Origin: Propionivibrio dicarboxylicus
GTDB taxonomy: Bacteria; Pseudomonadota; Gammaproteobacteria; Burkholderiales; Rhodocyclaceae
Direction of reading: 5' to 3'
Length of the DNA: 64,000 nt
Assembly: GCF_900099695.1 (NCBI RefSeq)
Contig: NZ_FNCY01000002.1
Coordinates: forward strand, 62,001 to 126,000
Below the pieces are notes generated by a model. That model was not told where the DNA came from and ran no database searches. It saw nothing but the letters and a program-made list of their open reading frames with translations. The translations under genes were made by a program, and so were the position numbers. Positions 32,497-42,141 of the stretch are shown in pieces; position 1 is the first letter of the stretch, and each line of letters starts with the position of its first letter.

Positions 32497-33315
32497 TTGA
32501 GTCCAAAACCGCCAACACCGACCGCCGCCCGTCCGCACAAGGCACCGCATGCCGATGCGCAGGCGGCCAACCGTGTACCGCGTCCGGTCTCGGCCTTTTC
32601 ACGCCAGGACAAGGCCGGCCAACTGATCCGCACGCACACGCACGAGCGCGACCAGCTGATCACTGCCATCCGCGGCGTCATGACGGTCGAAACCGGCGAC
32701 ACCTTATGGACGATCCCGACCAGCCACGGCCTGTGGATGCCGGCCAGGGTCGGGCATTCGGTGCGCATGGACACCGACGTCGAGATGCACACGCTCTATT
32801 TCGAGGCCGGCAGCGTCGCCGGCGCGCCGCACGACTGCCGCCTGCTGGCCATCTCGCCGCTGCTGCGCGAACTGATCGTCCGCGCCATGGCGATTCGCCC
32901 GGTCTATGAGATCGACGGGCCGGACGGTCGACTGATGCGTGTCATCGTCGACGAGGTCGGACGCCTCGAAAGCGCGCCGCTCAGCCTGCGCCTGCCCGCC
33001 GACCGCCGGCTCGCCCGCCTCTGCCGGCATTTGATCGAAACGCCGGGAAACACCGAATCGATTGCCCAACTCGGCCCCCGCGTCGGTCTCTCCGAACGCA
33101 GCGTCATCCGCCTGTTCCCGCTCCAAACCGGCCTGAGCCTGCATCGCTGGCGACAGCAGGCCAAGCTGATGCGCGCCTTCGCGCTGGCCGAGCAGACGCC
33201 GTCGATCGGCGCCATCGCCGCCGATCTCGGCTACAGCAGCCCGTCGGCCTTCGCCAAGATGTTCCGCAAACTGTACGGCCGGCCGCCGACGGCGATACTG
33301 GCGCCGCGGCGCTGA
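32497..33315 (+). CDS. AraC-family transcriptional regulator
   Basis: 272-residue regulator with an N-terminal cupin-like domain (HTHERDQLITAIRGVMTVET near residue 47, SHGLWMPARVGHSVRM near 76) and two C-terminal helix-turn-helix motifs (VGLSERSVIRLFPLQTGLSL and AIAADLGYSSPSAFAKMFRK). TTG 32497 is the only plausible start: an in-frame stop lies 16 codons upstream and no ATG or GTG lies between. The ribosome site is weak. Likely regulator of the divergent MFS gene, in the manner of AraC/MFS efflux pairs. Confidence 0.85.
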   Translation: MSPKPPTPTAARPHKAPHADAQAANRVPRPVSAFSRQDKAGQLIRTHTHERDQLITAIRGVMTVETGDTLWTIPTSHGLWMPARVGHSVRMDTDVEMHTLYFEAGSVAGAPHDCRLLAISPLLRELIVRAMAIRPVYEIDGPDGRLMRVIVDEVGRLESAPLSLRLPADRRLARLCRHLIETPGNTESIAQLGPRVGLSERSVIRLFPLQTGLSLHRWRQQAKLMRAFALAEQTPSIGAIAADLGYSSPSAFAKMFRKLYGRPPTAILAPRR

Positions 33316-33387
33316 GGTGTCCACGTAGCACCAGCGTCGCAGCCCCGCCGGGGACATCGGTGACGGATAGCGTCACGCCGACGCTTG

Positions 33388-34521
33388 TCAGCGCTTGGCG
33401 GCGACTTTCCAATCAAGGACGCGCCTGTCAACCAGATCGCGAAAGGCCTGCTGGTTTCCACCCAACTCTTTCGCATCCGGAAGGCGCTTGAGCACAAATC
33501 CGCGCCCGTCTGACCAAGCGACGCTGGCGGTCTTCATCAAGGCAATCAGTTTGATTCGCCGCGGATCCGTGTCGGGAAGAAGCCCATACCACCCCCACTC
33601 GTCAGGACGGAAGCCGTCTTGCGCGGCATTGGCGGCTTTGTTGGCGATCGACACATCGAGGGTTGCGTCGCTGACGGTGTTCATCAGCGTCTGCAGTTTT
33701 TCGTTCGACCACCAGTTCTCACCGATCAGTTTCGAGAGTTGCGCCATGTAGCACAAGGGTTGCAAACTGAAATTGTGGTAGTACAGGGCGCGCTTGCCGC
33801 GCCAGATTTCGGTCGCCAGAAAGCCGTCCGAGCGGACGGCACGGGTGAGCTGATTGAACGCGGTCCTGCCAAAGTCAATGTCATCCTGGTTGTTGGTCAG
33901 CACCCCGAGTTGCATGACGCCGACGGCGCCCCACGCGTAGTGGTTGTTGCGATACTCGTTCCCGGCCCAGAACTTCCTGATGTGCAGCGAAACCTGAGTC
34001 AGCCATCACTTGATGCGCGCATCCTGGTCGGGCGTCGCCAGATCCTGCACCTTGAAATACTGGGCGGACACCGCCGCAAACAGCCACTGCTGGTGGTAAT
34101 AGCTCTGCCGCGGTTCATGCGGCATTTTCCTGATTTCGCCGAGCAAGGCATTCGCACGCGCCCAATCGTCGAGAAAGGCGACGGCGCACTTTCCCGATTC
34201 GAGGTCTTTTCTGAGCAGATAGTCATCCGCCAACGTGTTGAGCTTGAGATTCCACGCCTCCAACTGCTTGAACGCTTCCTTCCACGCGTTAAAGCGCTTG
34301 GTGTCCATGATCGAGTAGCTTCCGCCCTTCATGTCGGTGTAGAAACCGTCGAGCGCAAGATCGACCGGAATCGGCGACATGCTTCCGCAAGCACCAGGCG
34401 TTGCCGTGACAGCCGTCTTGAAGACCGATGGTTTCGACGCTTCGACCTCTTTCAGCGTCGGCGCCGATGCACAGGCCGTCAACAGGACGACCAACGGCAG
34501 CGAGAAACTGGTTTTCCGCAT
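33388..34521 (-). pseudogene. Alginate-lyase-like lipoprotein gene interrupted by one in-frame TGA
   Basis: The frame from ATG 34521 encodes a lipoprotein signal (MRKTSFSLPLVVLLTACAS, lipobox LTAC) and an AlgL-type (PL5) lyase-like protein: TPGACGSM, DGFYTDMKGGSYSIMDTKRF, LDDWARANALLGE. It meets TGA at 34006-34008 and then continues in the same frame without a shift: WLTQVSLHIRKFW, then NEYRNNHYAWGAVGVMQ, which holds the NNH catalytic motif of the family, to a stop at 33388. Total about 376 residues, matching the usual 360-380. The single change could be CGA to TGA. The upstream piece (171 residues) lacks the catalytic part. GGGAGAAG precedes the ATG. A sequencing error remains possible. Confidence 0.75.
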
Positions 34522-34643
34522 GCTTCTTCTCCCTGCCTTGCGGACCCTGATTTCATGCTTGGCCGCAAGCCCATGTTTCGCATCGCTCCATGGACTGCCC
34601 ACCATGGATGAAGGCTCTTTTTTGCCCCTTGCGATACTCGCCG

Positions 34644-37600
34644 CTATCCCTCGTCGCGTATGACATATGCCTTAATCCTGAGATCGTGGTGAACGATATG
34701 GTCAACGATCCAGGCCTTGAGATGTTTCAAGGTCTCCGTACGGCTTTTCACTTCCATATTCAGCAAAGCTTCATTCACCCGATGGTATTGCTCGAGAATT
34801 CGGCGGTGCGCTTCGACGTGTCTAATCACTTCCTCAGCCGACATGCCGAGCGACCCAAGCACTTCTTCCTCATTCAGGAAGTGTGACTTGAGCACCCGCC
34901 CAATCTCGTTCATGGCCTGGGAAAAACGCTCGGATCCGGGCGTCGATTCCTCGTCGTTCAGCAAGCCGTCGAGCAGAAGGACCAAATCAAGGTGCTCCTG
35001 GTCGATCGCAGGAATACCCGTCTTCAGCGACGGATCGATGCCGGCGGGCTGCGCTGGCGCATCCAACGCTCTCAGCAGCGTCGAATACAGCATCTCCGGA
35101 ATAAATGGCTTGGCGATGAAATCGTTCATTCCGGCAGCCAGGCAACGCGCCCGATTTTCGACGAAGGCATTGGCGGTCACCGCCAGAATCGGCGTGCGCT
35201 GCCGTCCCGGCATGGTGCGGATTCTCTGCGTCGCCTCCAGGCCATCGACATTCGGCATCTGCATGTCCATCAGGATTGCGGCATAGTTGCTTGTACTCGC
35301 CTTCCGCATCGCATCCAGCCCGTCCTTCGCCGTGTCAACCTTGAGACCGATGTCTTCGAGCAGGAACTTTGCAACCTCCAGATTCATTAATTCGTCATCG
35401 ACGATCAATATATGCCGACCGGCATGCCGATCCCTGAGCGCGTGTTCGGCCGCCGATGACATGACCGGCAATCGAGTTCCATGGCCATCGATTTTCTTCA
35501 ATTGCGCCGTAAACCAGAACGTGCTGCCAACACCAAGGGTGCTTTCCACACCGGCTTCGCCCCCCATCAATTCGGCCAGGCGTTGGGTGATCGCCAGCCC
35601 CAGCCCGGTCCCGCCATATTTCCGGGTCGTTGAACTGTCGGCCTGTGAGAAAGCGCTGAACAGACGAGGCAACACCTCCGTAGCAATGCCGATTCCGGTG
35701 TCTTGAACTTCGAAGCGGATCAGCACCGCCTCGGCCGTCTCTCGCAATTTCAAGGCGCGCAGGGTGATGCCTCCGCGTTCGGTGAACTTGATCGCATTCC
35801 CGACATAGTTGATCAGGGACTGCTGAAGGCGCGTCGAATCTCCCAGCAATTCGCACCACGCCGTCCCCGCCTCGACCTGAAGCTGCAGCCCTTTCACCTG
35901 GGCACGGCCACTCAGGATCGTCTGGACGTTGCCGAGGAGCGCCGGGATATCGACCAGGGTCTCTTCCAACATCACCTTGCCAGCCTCGATCTTGGACAGG
36001 TCGAGAATATCGTTGATGGTATTGAGCAGGTGCTCGGCCGAAGCATCGATTTTGTCGAGGCGCTCGGCCTGTACCGGGGTCACGTCGCTTCGGCGCAGGA
36101 CATGCGTCATGCCGATGATGCCGTTCAGGGGCGTGCGGATCTCATGGCTCATGTTGGCCAGGAAAACGCTCTTTGAAAGATTGGCAGCTTCGGCAGCTTC
36201 TTTGGCTAGCGCCAACTCGCGAGTACGCGAATCCACCAATTCCTCGAGGTGCTGCCGGTATTGTTCGAGCTCGGCCTCCGTCCGTCGCTGTTGGGAAACA
36301 TCCATGACCAGCGAAAACACGCCAATCACCTTGCCGTCACCATCGCGCAGCGACGTGCTATACCATTCGCATTCGATGATACTGCCGTCCTTACAAGTAT
36401 TCTTGTTGTCCGTCTTCGTCCCTCTGTGACCGAGAGCCAACTGTTGCATTGCAGCCTGAACAAGCAGAGAAGCCTCTTCGGGAACGATGAAGCTTGCATG
36501 TTGCCCGATCGCTTCACTGGCGCTATAGCCGAATATCTGCTCGGCCGCCGGATTCCAGCGCGCCACTTTGAACTCCAGATCCCATTCGATAAAAGCCAGC
36601 GGAGCCTGCTCGAACTGCAGGGCAAGCTTTTGATTGGCGGAAAGCAATTCTTCTTCCCGTAACTTCAGCTCGCTGATGTCCGCATTGATACCCAACATCC
36701 GCTCCGGCTCGCCATCGCTGCTTCGAATGACCAAGCCATTGGCCTTGATATGCTTGACGATTCCGTTGGAATGGCGAACGCGGAAAGTCGTATCGAACGC
36801 TCGTTCGCCGGCAAGGGCCGCATAACAATCGGCAATGGCCCTGTCCTTGTCCTCCGGATGCAAGCCCTGCGTCCAGGCTTCGATGGTGCTTGGGGTACTC
36901 TCTCTTGACCGCCCGTACAACTCGTACATCCGGTCATCCCACACCATGAAATCCTGCCGAAGATCCCAGTCCCAAACGCCGAGCTGCGCTGACGAGGTCG
37001 CCAGCAAAAGCCGCTGCGACACCTGTTGCACCAGTTCCTCGGCTTCTTTCCGTTTGCTGATATCGACGATACTGATCCGTAGCAATTGCCGGTCCTTGTG
37101 CGGAAGCCTGGCAAGTCGCATCTCGCAGAAAATGTTTCGCCCATCGAAGGTCCGCAGGGCCCGCTCTATCTGAATGTGCTCGCCGGCGATGACCCGTTTG
37201 AAATTGGCCTCCCGCGCTTCGTCAGATGCTGCACCAGGATGGCTGGAATCATAGAATCTGAACAGATCCCCGTTCAGCAACTCGGCGCGAGAGCATCCCA
37301 GGAGCATTTCGGCGCTGGGATTCGCTTCAATGATCAGTCGTGTTTCCCCATCCTGCAGCAGAATCGCATCCGGAGCCTCTTCGACCAACATGTGCGAAAG
37401 CGCTTCTGCCAGGCGGCGGCGATGACGCTGGTAAATCAGCGCGATGATCAGTCCGGAAAGAAGGAATATCGCCAGTCCCGCAACGATGACATAGCCCCTG
37501 TACTGGCCCCAGAGCGTCACCGGCTTGTTGATGAAGAGCGTGTCGGCAGCCAAGACGCCGGGATCGCCCCCCCATCGTTCGACTTGCTGCCAGTCGAACA

Positions 37601-38555
37601 TCGCCGTGCTGGGGTTCGAAATGAACATCACCGGATCGCTCGGCCGGTAGCCACCCTTGAGTATGTCGACTCCGAAGGACGAAAGCTGCGATGCGTCGCC
37701 GCCGATCCGCGTCACCATCCCGCCAACGAAGCCCGTGCCGATAGTCGTGTCATAGAGAACGAAGGCCGGCGCCTTGGCGAACTTGACGATCCGGGCGTAG
37801 GAATCGTTCGGAAGAAACTTTGCCCCGGTTGCGTCCTGGAGAATCCCGACTCCCATGATGATGGTATTGGGCGCCGGATTGGACAGCTTGTGGTCAATCT
37901 CGTCAAAGCTCAGGGCGCGGGTATCCTCAATCTGAAGTTTCCCCGCCCAGGGCGCGAGATCGTCGTGGATGTTCGCTTGCCTGGCCAGTTCAAGCTCGCT
38001 GTTTCCCTGAATGACGATGACACGCTCGGTCTTCGGAAACAGCTCGAGCGCACGCTGCAGGGTGCCTCGATAATCGAGGCGCGATGTCTGGAACACGAAT
38101 TTCTGGGTGCTGGTGTTCGTCCCTGGCGGCAATTGGGCGTAGGCGCTCAGAACAGTCGCTCTAGGCGCCAGATCCCGGGCATCATTCAGCAAAAAATTCA
38201 GCGCCGGCTGTTGTACGCAAAAGACCACGTCGAAATCGACATGACGATATTTTTCCTTGAGCAGCGTGGCCAACGGCTTACGAAGCCTGTCGCCGATACT
38301 GGGCAGATCGAGGTATTCGGTATGAATATCGGTGCTCTTGATGCCGCCCTTTTTCAGCCCGCTGTTCAGCGCAGCGACATACTGGTCGATCCCCGGGCCG
38401 CCGAACTCCACCGACACCAGGATCAGCGCCTGTTTGCCCGAGGACGCCGCAACGGCACCGGCAAGCGCGCTGAATGAAGAAAAGGCAAACCAAAGGAATA
38501 AAACGACAGCCAATAGACGCGGCACAAGTCTTACGCGGGACACCGGCTTGATCAT
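34644..38555 (-). CDS. Hybrid sensor histidine kinase with binding-protein-like sensor, three PAS domains, receiver and C-terminal hemerythrin
   Basis: 1303 residues. Order: signal/helix 11-38; periplasmic ABC-substrate-binding-like (PF04392-type) sensor about 40-345; transmembrane helix about 355-376; PAS domains about 390-500, 515-635 and 645-757; HisKA with His804 in [13 protein letters not shown]; HATPase with N920, DTGIGI and GGTGLGLAI to about 1020; receiver 1048-1165 with Asp1097 in ILMDMQM and Lys1149; hemerythrin-like domain about 1180-1300. The last keeps all diiron ligands: His1188, His1225, Glu1229, His1246, His1250, His1286 and Asp1291. ATG 38555 has GAGGG upstream. A histidine phosphotransfer domain, usual in this place, is absent. 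Presumably combines a periplasmic ligand with oxygen or iron/redox state. No response regulator is adjacent. Confidence 0.92.
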   Translation of the reverse strand: MIKPVSRVRLVPRLLAVVLFLWFAFSSFSALAGAVAASSGKQALILVSVEFGGPGIDQYVAALNSGLKKGGIKSTDIHTEYLDLPSIGDRLRKPLATLLKEKYRHVDFDVVFCVQQPALNFLLNDARDLAPRATVLSAYAQLPPGTNTSTQKFVFQTSRLDYRGTLQRALELFPKTERVIVIQGNSELELARQANIHDDLAPWAGKLQIEDTRALSFDEIDHKLSNPAPNTIIMGVGILQDATGAKFLPNDSYARIVKFAKAPAFVLYDTTIGTGFVGGMVTRIGGDASQLSSFGVDILKGGYRPSDPVMFISNPSTAMFDWQQVERWGGDPGVLAADTLFINKPVTLWGQYRGYVIVAGLAIFLLSGLIIALIYQRHRRRLAEALSHMLVEEAPDAILLQDGETRLIIEANPSAEMLLGCSRAELLNGDLFRFYDSSHPGAASDEAREANFKRVIAGEHIQIERALRTFDGRNIFCEMRLARLPHKDRQLLRISIVDISKRKEAEELVQQVSQRLLLATSSAQLGVWDWDLRQDFMVWDDRMYELYGRSRESTPSTIEAWTQGLHPEDKDRAIADCYAALAGERAFDTTFRVRHSNGIVKHIKANGLVIRSSDGEPERMLGINADISELKLREEELLSANQKLALQFEQAPLAFIEWDLEFKVARWNPAAEQIFGYSASEAIGQHASFIVPEEASLLVQAAMQQLALGHRGTKTDNKNTCKDGSIIECEWYSTSLRDGDGKVIGVFSLVMDVSQQRRTEAELEQYRQHLEELVDSRTRELALAKEAAEAANLSKSVFLANMSHEIRTPLNGIIGMTHVLRRSDVTPVQAERLDKIDASAEHLLNTINDILDLSKIEAGKVMLEETLVDIPALLGNVQTILSGRAQVKGLQLQVEAGTAWCELLGDSTRLQQSLINYVGNAIKFTERGGITLRALKLRETAEAVLIRFEVQDTGIGIATEVLPRLFSAFSQADSSTTRKYGGTGLGLAITQRLAELMGGEAGVESTLGVGSTFWFTAQLKKIDGHGTRLPVMSSAAEHALRDRHAGRHILIVDDELMNLEVAKFLLEDIGLKVDTAKDGLDAMRKASTSNYAAILMDMQMPNVDGLEATQRIRTMPGRQRTPILAVTANAFVENRARCLAAGMNDFIAKPFIPEMLYSTLLRALDAPAQPAGIDPSLKTGIPAIDQEHLDLVLLLDGLLNDEESTPGSERFSQAMNEIGRVLKSHFLNEEEVLGSLGMSAEEVIRHVEAHRRILEQYHRVNEALLNMEVKSRTETLKHLKAWIVDHIVHHDLRIKAYVIRDEG

Positions 38556-38891
38556 ATCGCCCTCGATAGTTGGATGTTCTTTTCGGGTCAGCGAGTCATC
38601 GCGTCGACGTTTCTTGTTGTGCATAACTCTAACGCAATAAAGAGGCAGAAGTGAAGCAATTGGATTGGCATCACCTGCCGCGCGATCCTCCTTGGCGTTT
38701 CATCTGCCAAGGCCGGTATCCGCCGGCGACGGACTTTACGTCGCCAGCATTTAGTCTTACTCTTCCAGGGCCCGAAGCAGTCCGCGAAGAGATGCCTCTT
38801 CAACTGACGCGAGGTCGAAAAAGATGCCCCTTAGGAACATGCTGCGGCGCGCATCGAATGCATGGATTCGCCGTAAAAGGAGGAAGGTAAA
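38556..38891. other. Divergent intergenic region before the kinase and the amidotransferase
   Basis: 336 bp. Upstream of the kinase an open frame of 23 codons runs to 38624 but lacks a ribosome site. Small frames on both strands here give no recognisable protein. The right end holds the strong ribosome site AAGGAGG (38877-38883) of the next gene. No clear promoter pair or hairpin noticed. Confidence 0.4.
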
Positions 38892-38894
38892 ATT
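38877..38894 (+). promoter_or_regulatory. Ribosome binding site that decides an ATT start
   Basis: AAGGAGG at 38877-38883, eight bases, then ATT at 38892-38894. The near-perfect anti-SD match and ideal spacing support initiation at ATT rather than at the later TTG or ATG. The spacing to ATG 38910 would be 26 bases, too far. Confidence 0.7.
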
Positions 38895-39659
38895 TGTGAA
38901 TTGTTAGGCATGAACTGCAACGTCCCGACCGACATCTGCTTCTCCTTCAGCGGATTCCAGGCGCGTGGCGGCGCCACCGATGTGCACCGCGACGGCTGGG
39001 GCATCGCCTTCTTCGAGGGCAAGGGCGCCCGCGTTTTCCTCGATCCGCAGCCTTCGTGCGACTCGCCGGTCGCCGAACTCGTGCGCCGTTATCCGATCCG
39101 CTCGCTCAACACGATCGCGCATATCCGCAAGGCGACGCAGGGGGCGACCGGGCTTGAGAACACACACCCCTTCATGCGCGAGCTATGGGGCCGCTACTGG
39201 ATCTTCGCCCACAACGGCAACCTGACCGATTATGCCCCCGCCCTGGACGGCAGCTTCCTGCCGGTCGGGCAGACCGACAGCGAACGCGCTTTCTGCCATC
39301 TGCTGCAGCGCCTGCGTCAGCGCTTCCCGCAGACGATGCCGGCCGCCGACGCGCTGCTCGCGGCACTTGAGGAATTCGCCGCGGAAACGCGCCGTTTCGG
39401 CAGCTTCAACTTCCTCTTGTCGAACGGCGAGCGGCTGTTCGCCCACCGCGCCACCGAACTCCATTACCTGGTCCGGCAGGCGCCCTTCTCGGTCGCCCAC
39501 CTCAAGGACGAGGACCTCAGCATCGACTTCAACGAGGTGACGACGCCGAACGACCGCGTCGCGCTGATCGCGACGCAACCGCTGACCGACAACGAATGCT
39601 GGCACCCGCTGCCCACCGACCGCGTCTCGATGTTCTGCGACGGCACGCTGGTGTCATAA
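38892..39659 (+). CDS. yafJ: Class II glutamine amidotransferase, YafJ-like, with apparent ATT start
   Basis: 255 residues, the length of E. coli YafJ, and closely similar to it: CELLGMNCNVPTDICFSF at the start, HRDGWGIAFFEGKG near residue 32, ENTHPFMRELWGR near 90, FAHNGNLTDY near 106 and PVGQTDSERAFC near 121. Class II enzymes use the Cys after the initiator Met as nucleophile. Reading backwards, that Cys (TGT) is preceded by ATT at 38892, then AAA GGT GAA GAG AAG and a TAA stop; there is no ATG, GTG or TTG before it. AAGGAGG ends 8 bases before ATT. Starting at TTG 38901 or ATG 38910 would lose the catalytic Cys. The acceptor substrate is unknown. Confidence 0.88.
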   Translation: MCELLGMNCNVPTDICFSFSGFQARGGATDVHRDGWGIAFFEGKGARVFLDPQPSCDSPVAELVRRYPIRSLNTIAHIRKATQGATGLENTHPFMRELWGRYWIFAHNGNLTDYAPALDGSFLPVGQTDSERAFCHLLQRLRQRFPQTMPAADALLAALEEFAAETRRFGSFNFLLSNGERLFAHRATELHYLVRQAPFSVAHLKDEDLSIDFNEVTTPNDRVALIATQPLTDNECWHPLPTDRVSMFCDGTLVS

Positions 39660-39680
39660 GCAGGTGAAGCTGCCTCGCCG

Positions 39681-40100
39681 CTAGACCGCGATGATTTCGA
39701 AGTCGTGCGTGATCTCGGCGGTCTTGCCGAGCATGATCGACGCCGAACAGTATTTTTCCTTCGACAGGGCGATCGCCCGCTCGACGACTTCCGGCTTCAG
39801 TCCCGTGCCGCTGACGCGGAAGTGGAAATGAATCCGAGTGAACACCTTGGGGTCGGTCTCGGCCCGCTCGGCCTGCAGGCTGACTTCGCAGCCCTGCACC
39901 GCATGCCGGCCCTTCTTGAGAATCGAGACGACGTCGAAGGCCGTGCAGCCGCCGGTGCCGGCCAGCAACAATTCCATCGGTCGCGGCGCCAGATTGCGTC
40001 CGCCGGCCTCGGGTGGCCCGTCCATCATGACGACGTGGTTGCTGCCGGTCTCGGCCAGAAACGACATCCCGCCTTCAATCCATTTCACACGACATTCCAT
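39681..40100 (-). CDS. OsmC-family protein
   Basis: 139-residue cytoplasmic protein of the OsmC/Ohr superfamily, closest in form to YhfA-type members: HVVMMDGPPEAGGRNLAPRP, MELLLAGTGGCTAFDVVSIL with the first conserved Cys near residue 52, and EKYCSASIMLGKTAEI with the second near 117. Ohr/OsmC enzymes reduce organic hydroperoxides through these two Cys, but the YhfA group's activity is not established. Its neighbour upstream is separated by a terminator, so it likely has its own promoter; it converges on yafJ. Confidence 0.88.
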   Translation of the reverse strand: MECRVKWIEGGMSFLAETGSNHVVMMDGPPEAGGRNLAPRPMELLLAGTGGCTAFDVVSILKKGRHAVQGCEVSLQAERAETDPKVFTRIHFHFRVSGTGLKPEVVERAIALSKEKYCSASIMLGKTAEITHDFEIIAV

Positions 40101-40127
40101 GGGGTTTTTCCTGTCTTCGCAAAGAAA

Positions 40128-40157
40128 TAAAAAACACGGCGAAGCATTGCCTCGCCG
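40128..40157 (-). terminator. Intrinsic terminator after the branched-chain-type binding protein
   Basis: On the - strand CGGCGAGGC-AAT-GCTTCGCCG forms a 9-bp stem (one G-U pair), followed by TGTTTTTTAT. It lies about 70 bp beyond the stop of the binding-protein gene at 40228 and upstream of osmC. Confidence 0.75.
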
Positions 40158-40227
40158 CGCCTCTTTGAACTAAGACGCCGCCAGCGCGCTGGTGGTTCCA
40201 CGCGCTAGCCGGCGACCGCTCCGACGA

Positions 40228-41355
40228 TCACTTCACCAGCACGTACTTGCCTTGGCGAATCTGCAGCTTGGCCAGCGTCTTCGACGGTTCGCGCGTCTTC
40301 GGATCGAAGGAGGTCGCGCCGGTCACGCCGGGAAAATCGCGGGTCGCCGCCAGCGCGTCGCGGACCTTGGCACGCGTCGCATTGGCACCGCCGGCGGCGA
40401 CAATCGCGTTGAGAACGATATTGGTCGCATCGAAGGCCTGCGCCGCGAACATCAGCGGCTTGCTGCCGTAACGCGCCTCATACGCCTTGACGAAGGCGCG
40501 GACATGCGATTCGGGGCTATCGACGACGAAGGAGGTCGACAGGTACAGTCCCTCGGTGGCGGCGCCCGCCAGCTCGATCAGCTTCTGCTCGTAGAGCGAC
40601 GAGGTGCCGTAGATCGCCTGCTTCAGGCCGAGCTGCGCCTTCTGCTGCAGGAAGGCCGAGCCGTCCTCGTAAAACGCGCCGAGATAGATGGCGTCCGGGT
40701 TGCTGCGTGCAATCTTGGTCAGGATCGAACGAAAATCGCGCGTGCCGGGATTGAACATCTCGGTTTCGGTGACGACACCGCCACCGGCCTTGACCGCATC
40801 GACGAAGTTCGACACCACCGACTGGCCCCAGTCGTTCTGGATCGCCACGACAGCGATGCGCTTGACGCCGTTGGCCAGCGCCCAGCGCGCCACCAGCGGC
40901 CCCTCGTAGGCCTGCGTCGTGATGTTGCGGAACTGGTACTCGCTGATCTTGGTGAAGTCGGGATGCGACGCGGTCTGCGACAGCTGCGGCAGCTTCGTCT
41001 GGGCATAGACCTGCCCGGCCGCCATCGACACCGTCGAGCTGAAATCGCCGAGCGCCGCGACAATGCTTGCGTCATCGGAGAACTTTCGCGCGATATTGAC
41101 GCCTTCCTTGGCGTCGCCCTTGCTGTCCTCGAATTTCAGCTGGACGGTGACGCCCGGCAGACGTCCGGACTTGTTGAATTCATCGACCGCCAGCGTCGCC
41201 GAGTTGCGGAACAGTACGCCGTACTGCGCATTCTCGCCGCTCAACGGCGCCTGGTAGCCGATGGCGACCGTCTTGTTCTGCGCCAAAGCGCTGCCGGCCA
41301 GCAGCAGGGCCGACACGGCCGACAACAGGATATGGCTTCTCTTGATGCTCATCAT
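40228..41355 (-). CDS. Branched-chain amino-acid-type ABC substrate-binding protein (LivJ/K family)
   Basis: 375-residue periplasmic binding protein. Signal peptide ends LLLAGSALAQ; the mature protein opens KTVAIGYQAPLSGENAQYG, typical of peripla_BP_6 proteins, with VAIQNDWGQSVVSNFVDAVK near residue 178 and DAIYLGAFYEDGSAF near 218. Members bind branched-chain amino acids, amides, urea or aromatic acids. No livHMGF permease or ATPase genes are near, and a terminator follows, so it is an orphan that must work with a distant transporter or a sensor. Start could be ATG 41355 or 41352. Confidence 0.88.
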   Translation of the reverse strand: MMSIKRSHILLSAVSALLLAGSALAQNKTVAIGYQAPLSGENAQYGVLFRNSATLAVDEFNKSGRLPGVTVQLKFEDSKGDAKEGVNIARKFSDDASIVAALGDFSSTVSMAAGQVYAQTKLPQLSQTASHPDFTKISEYQFRNITTQAYEGPLVARWALANGVKRIAVVAIQNDWGQSVVSNFVDAVKAGGGVVTETEMFNPGTRDFRSILTKIARSNPDAIYLGAFYEDGSAFLQQKAQLGLKQAIYGTSSLYEQKLIELAGAATEGLYLSTSFVVDSPESHVRAFVKAYEARYGSKPLMFAAQAFDATNIVLNAIVAAGGANATRAKVRDALAATRDFPGVTGATSFDPKTREPSKTLAKLQIRQGKYVLVK

Positions 41356-41529
41356 GCACTCTCCATGGCAGGGAATCGAAATCGGTGCTCATGGTAGCGG
41401 GCCGCTCGCGGCCGGCAAAAGAAGAAATATCTCTATCGATATAATCGCTCGACCACAATGCCTATCGCATAAAAAATCCTCACCGCATCAATGACGAGCG
41501 GACACGTCGCGACGCGCGGCGTGTCGACC

Positions 41530-42138
41530 TCAGCGAACGCCGGCGGCCAGACGTCGGACTTCGGCGGCGATTTCCAGGGCGGCGCGCCCCAGCGCGCGGC
41601 GTTGCGCGGCGACACGCTCGCCCACCGAGGCGGAAGTTAACGCAACTTCGGACGCCACACCGGACGTCGTTTCGCGAATCCGGCTGCGCCCGACGATCTC
41701 CTTGCCGTCGCGCGGCTTGAGCACCCAGGAGAGGTCGAGATCGACGGCCCCGTCGGTCTGCGCATCGAGCTGCTGGACATGCAGGGCGAGGCGGAAATCG
41801 GCATCGAAATACGGCGCCCCCGCCGGCACGGCAACAATGCCGGACGAGTCGAGCGCTTCGGCAAGACGCGCGGCCATCAGCCGGGGAATCGCGCTGCGCA
41901 AGGGTTCCGCCCAACGCTGCTGTTCGCTCAGGACGAGACGCGAATCGGCGGCGCGGAGCACCATCTGCGGTCGGTCCAGCGCCTCCGGCACACTCGCCGA
42001 CGTCACCAGCACGGTCGGACTGGCGCCACGCGCGGCAACAATGACGCCATCATCGAGCGCGTAGTAATTGACGCTCGGCGACGAAGTGCACGCACCCAGC
42101 GCGACCAATCCCATCAACATCCAATATCGACTTGGCAT
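41530..42138 (-). CDS. pqiC: PqiC outer-membrane lipoprotein of the Pqi system
   Basis: 202-residue lipoprotein (MPSRYWMLMGLVALGACTSS, lipobox LGAC) of the PqiC/YmbA family. NYYALDDG after the lipidation site and YFDADFRLALHVQQLDAQTDG in the middle are typical. In E. coli PqiC is an outer-membrane partner that docks the PqiB tunnel. Follows pqiB with a 3-bp gap and is last in the pqiA-pqiA-pqiB-pqiC operon. Confidence 0.88.
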   Translation of the reverse strand: MPSRYWMLMGLVALGACTSSPSVNYYALDDGVIVAARGASPTVLVTSASVPEALDRPQMVLRAADSRLVLSEQQRWAEPLRSAIPRLMAARLAEALDSSGIVAVPAGAPYFDADFRLALHVQQLDAQTDGAVDLDLSWVLKPRDGKEIVGRSRIRETTSGVASEVALTSASVGERVAAQRRALGRAALEIAAEVRRLAAGVR

Positions 42139-42141
42139 CGT

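Noticed and set aside
33388-34521. Selenocysteine reading of the in-frame TGA in the lyase-like gene
   Set aside because: No hairpin resembling a SECIS element is evident directly after the TGA, and the family has no selenoprotein members known to me; a CGA-to-TGA change is simpler.
38556-38624. N-terminal extension of the hybrid kinase from 38624
   Set aside because: No ribosome site precedes that ATG, the extra residues are highly charged and would block the signal helix, and ATG 38555 has GAGGG upstream.
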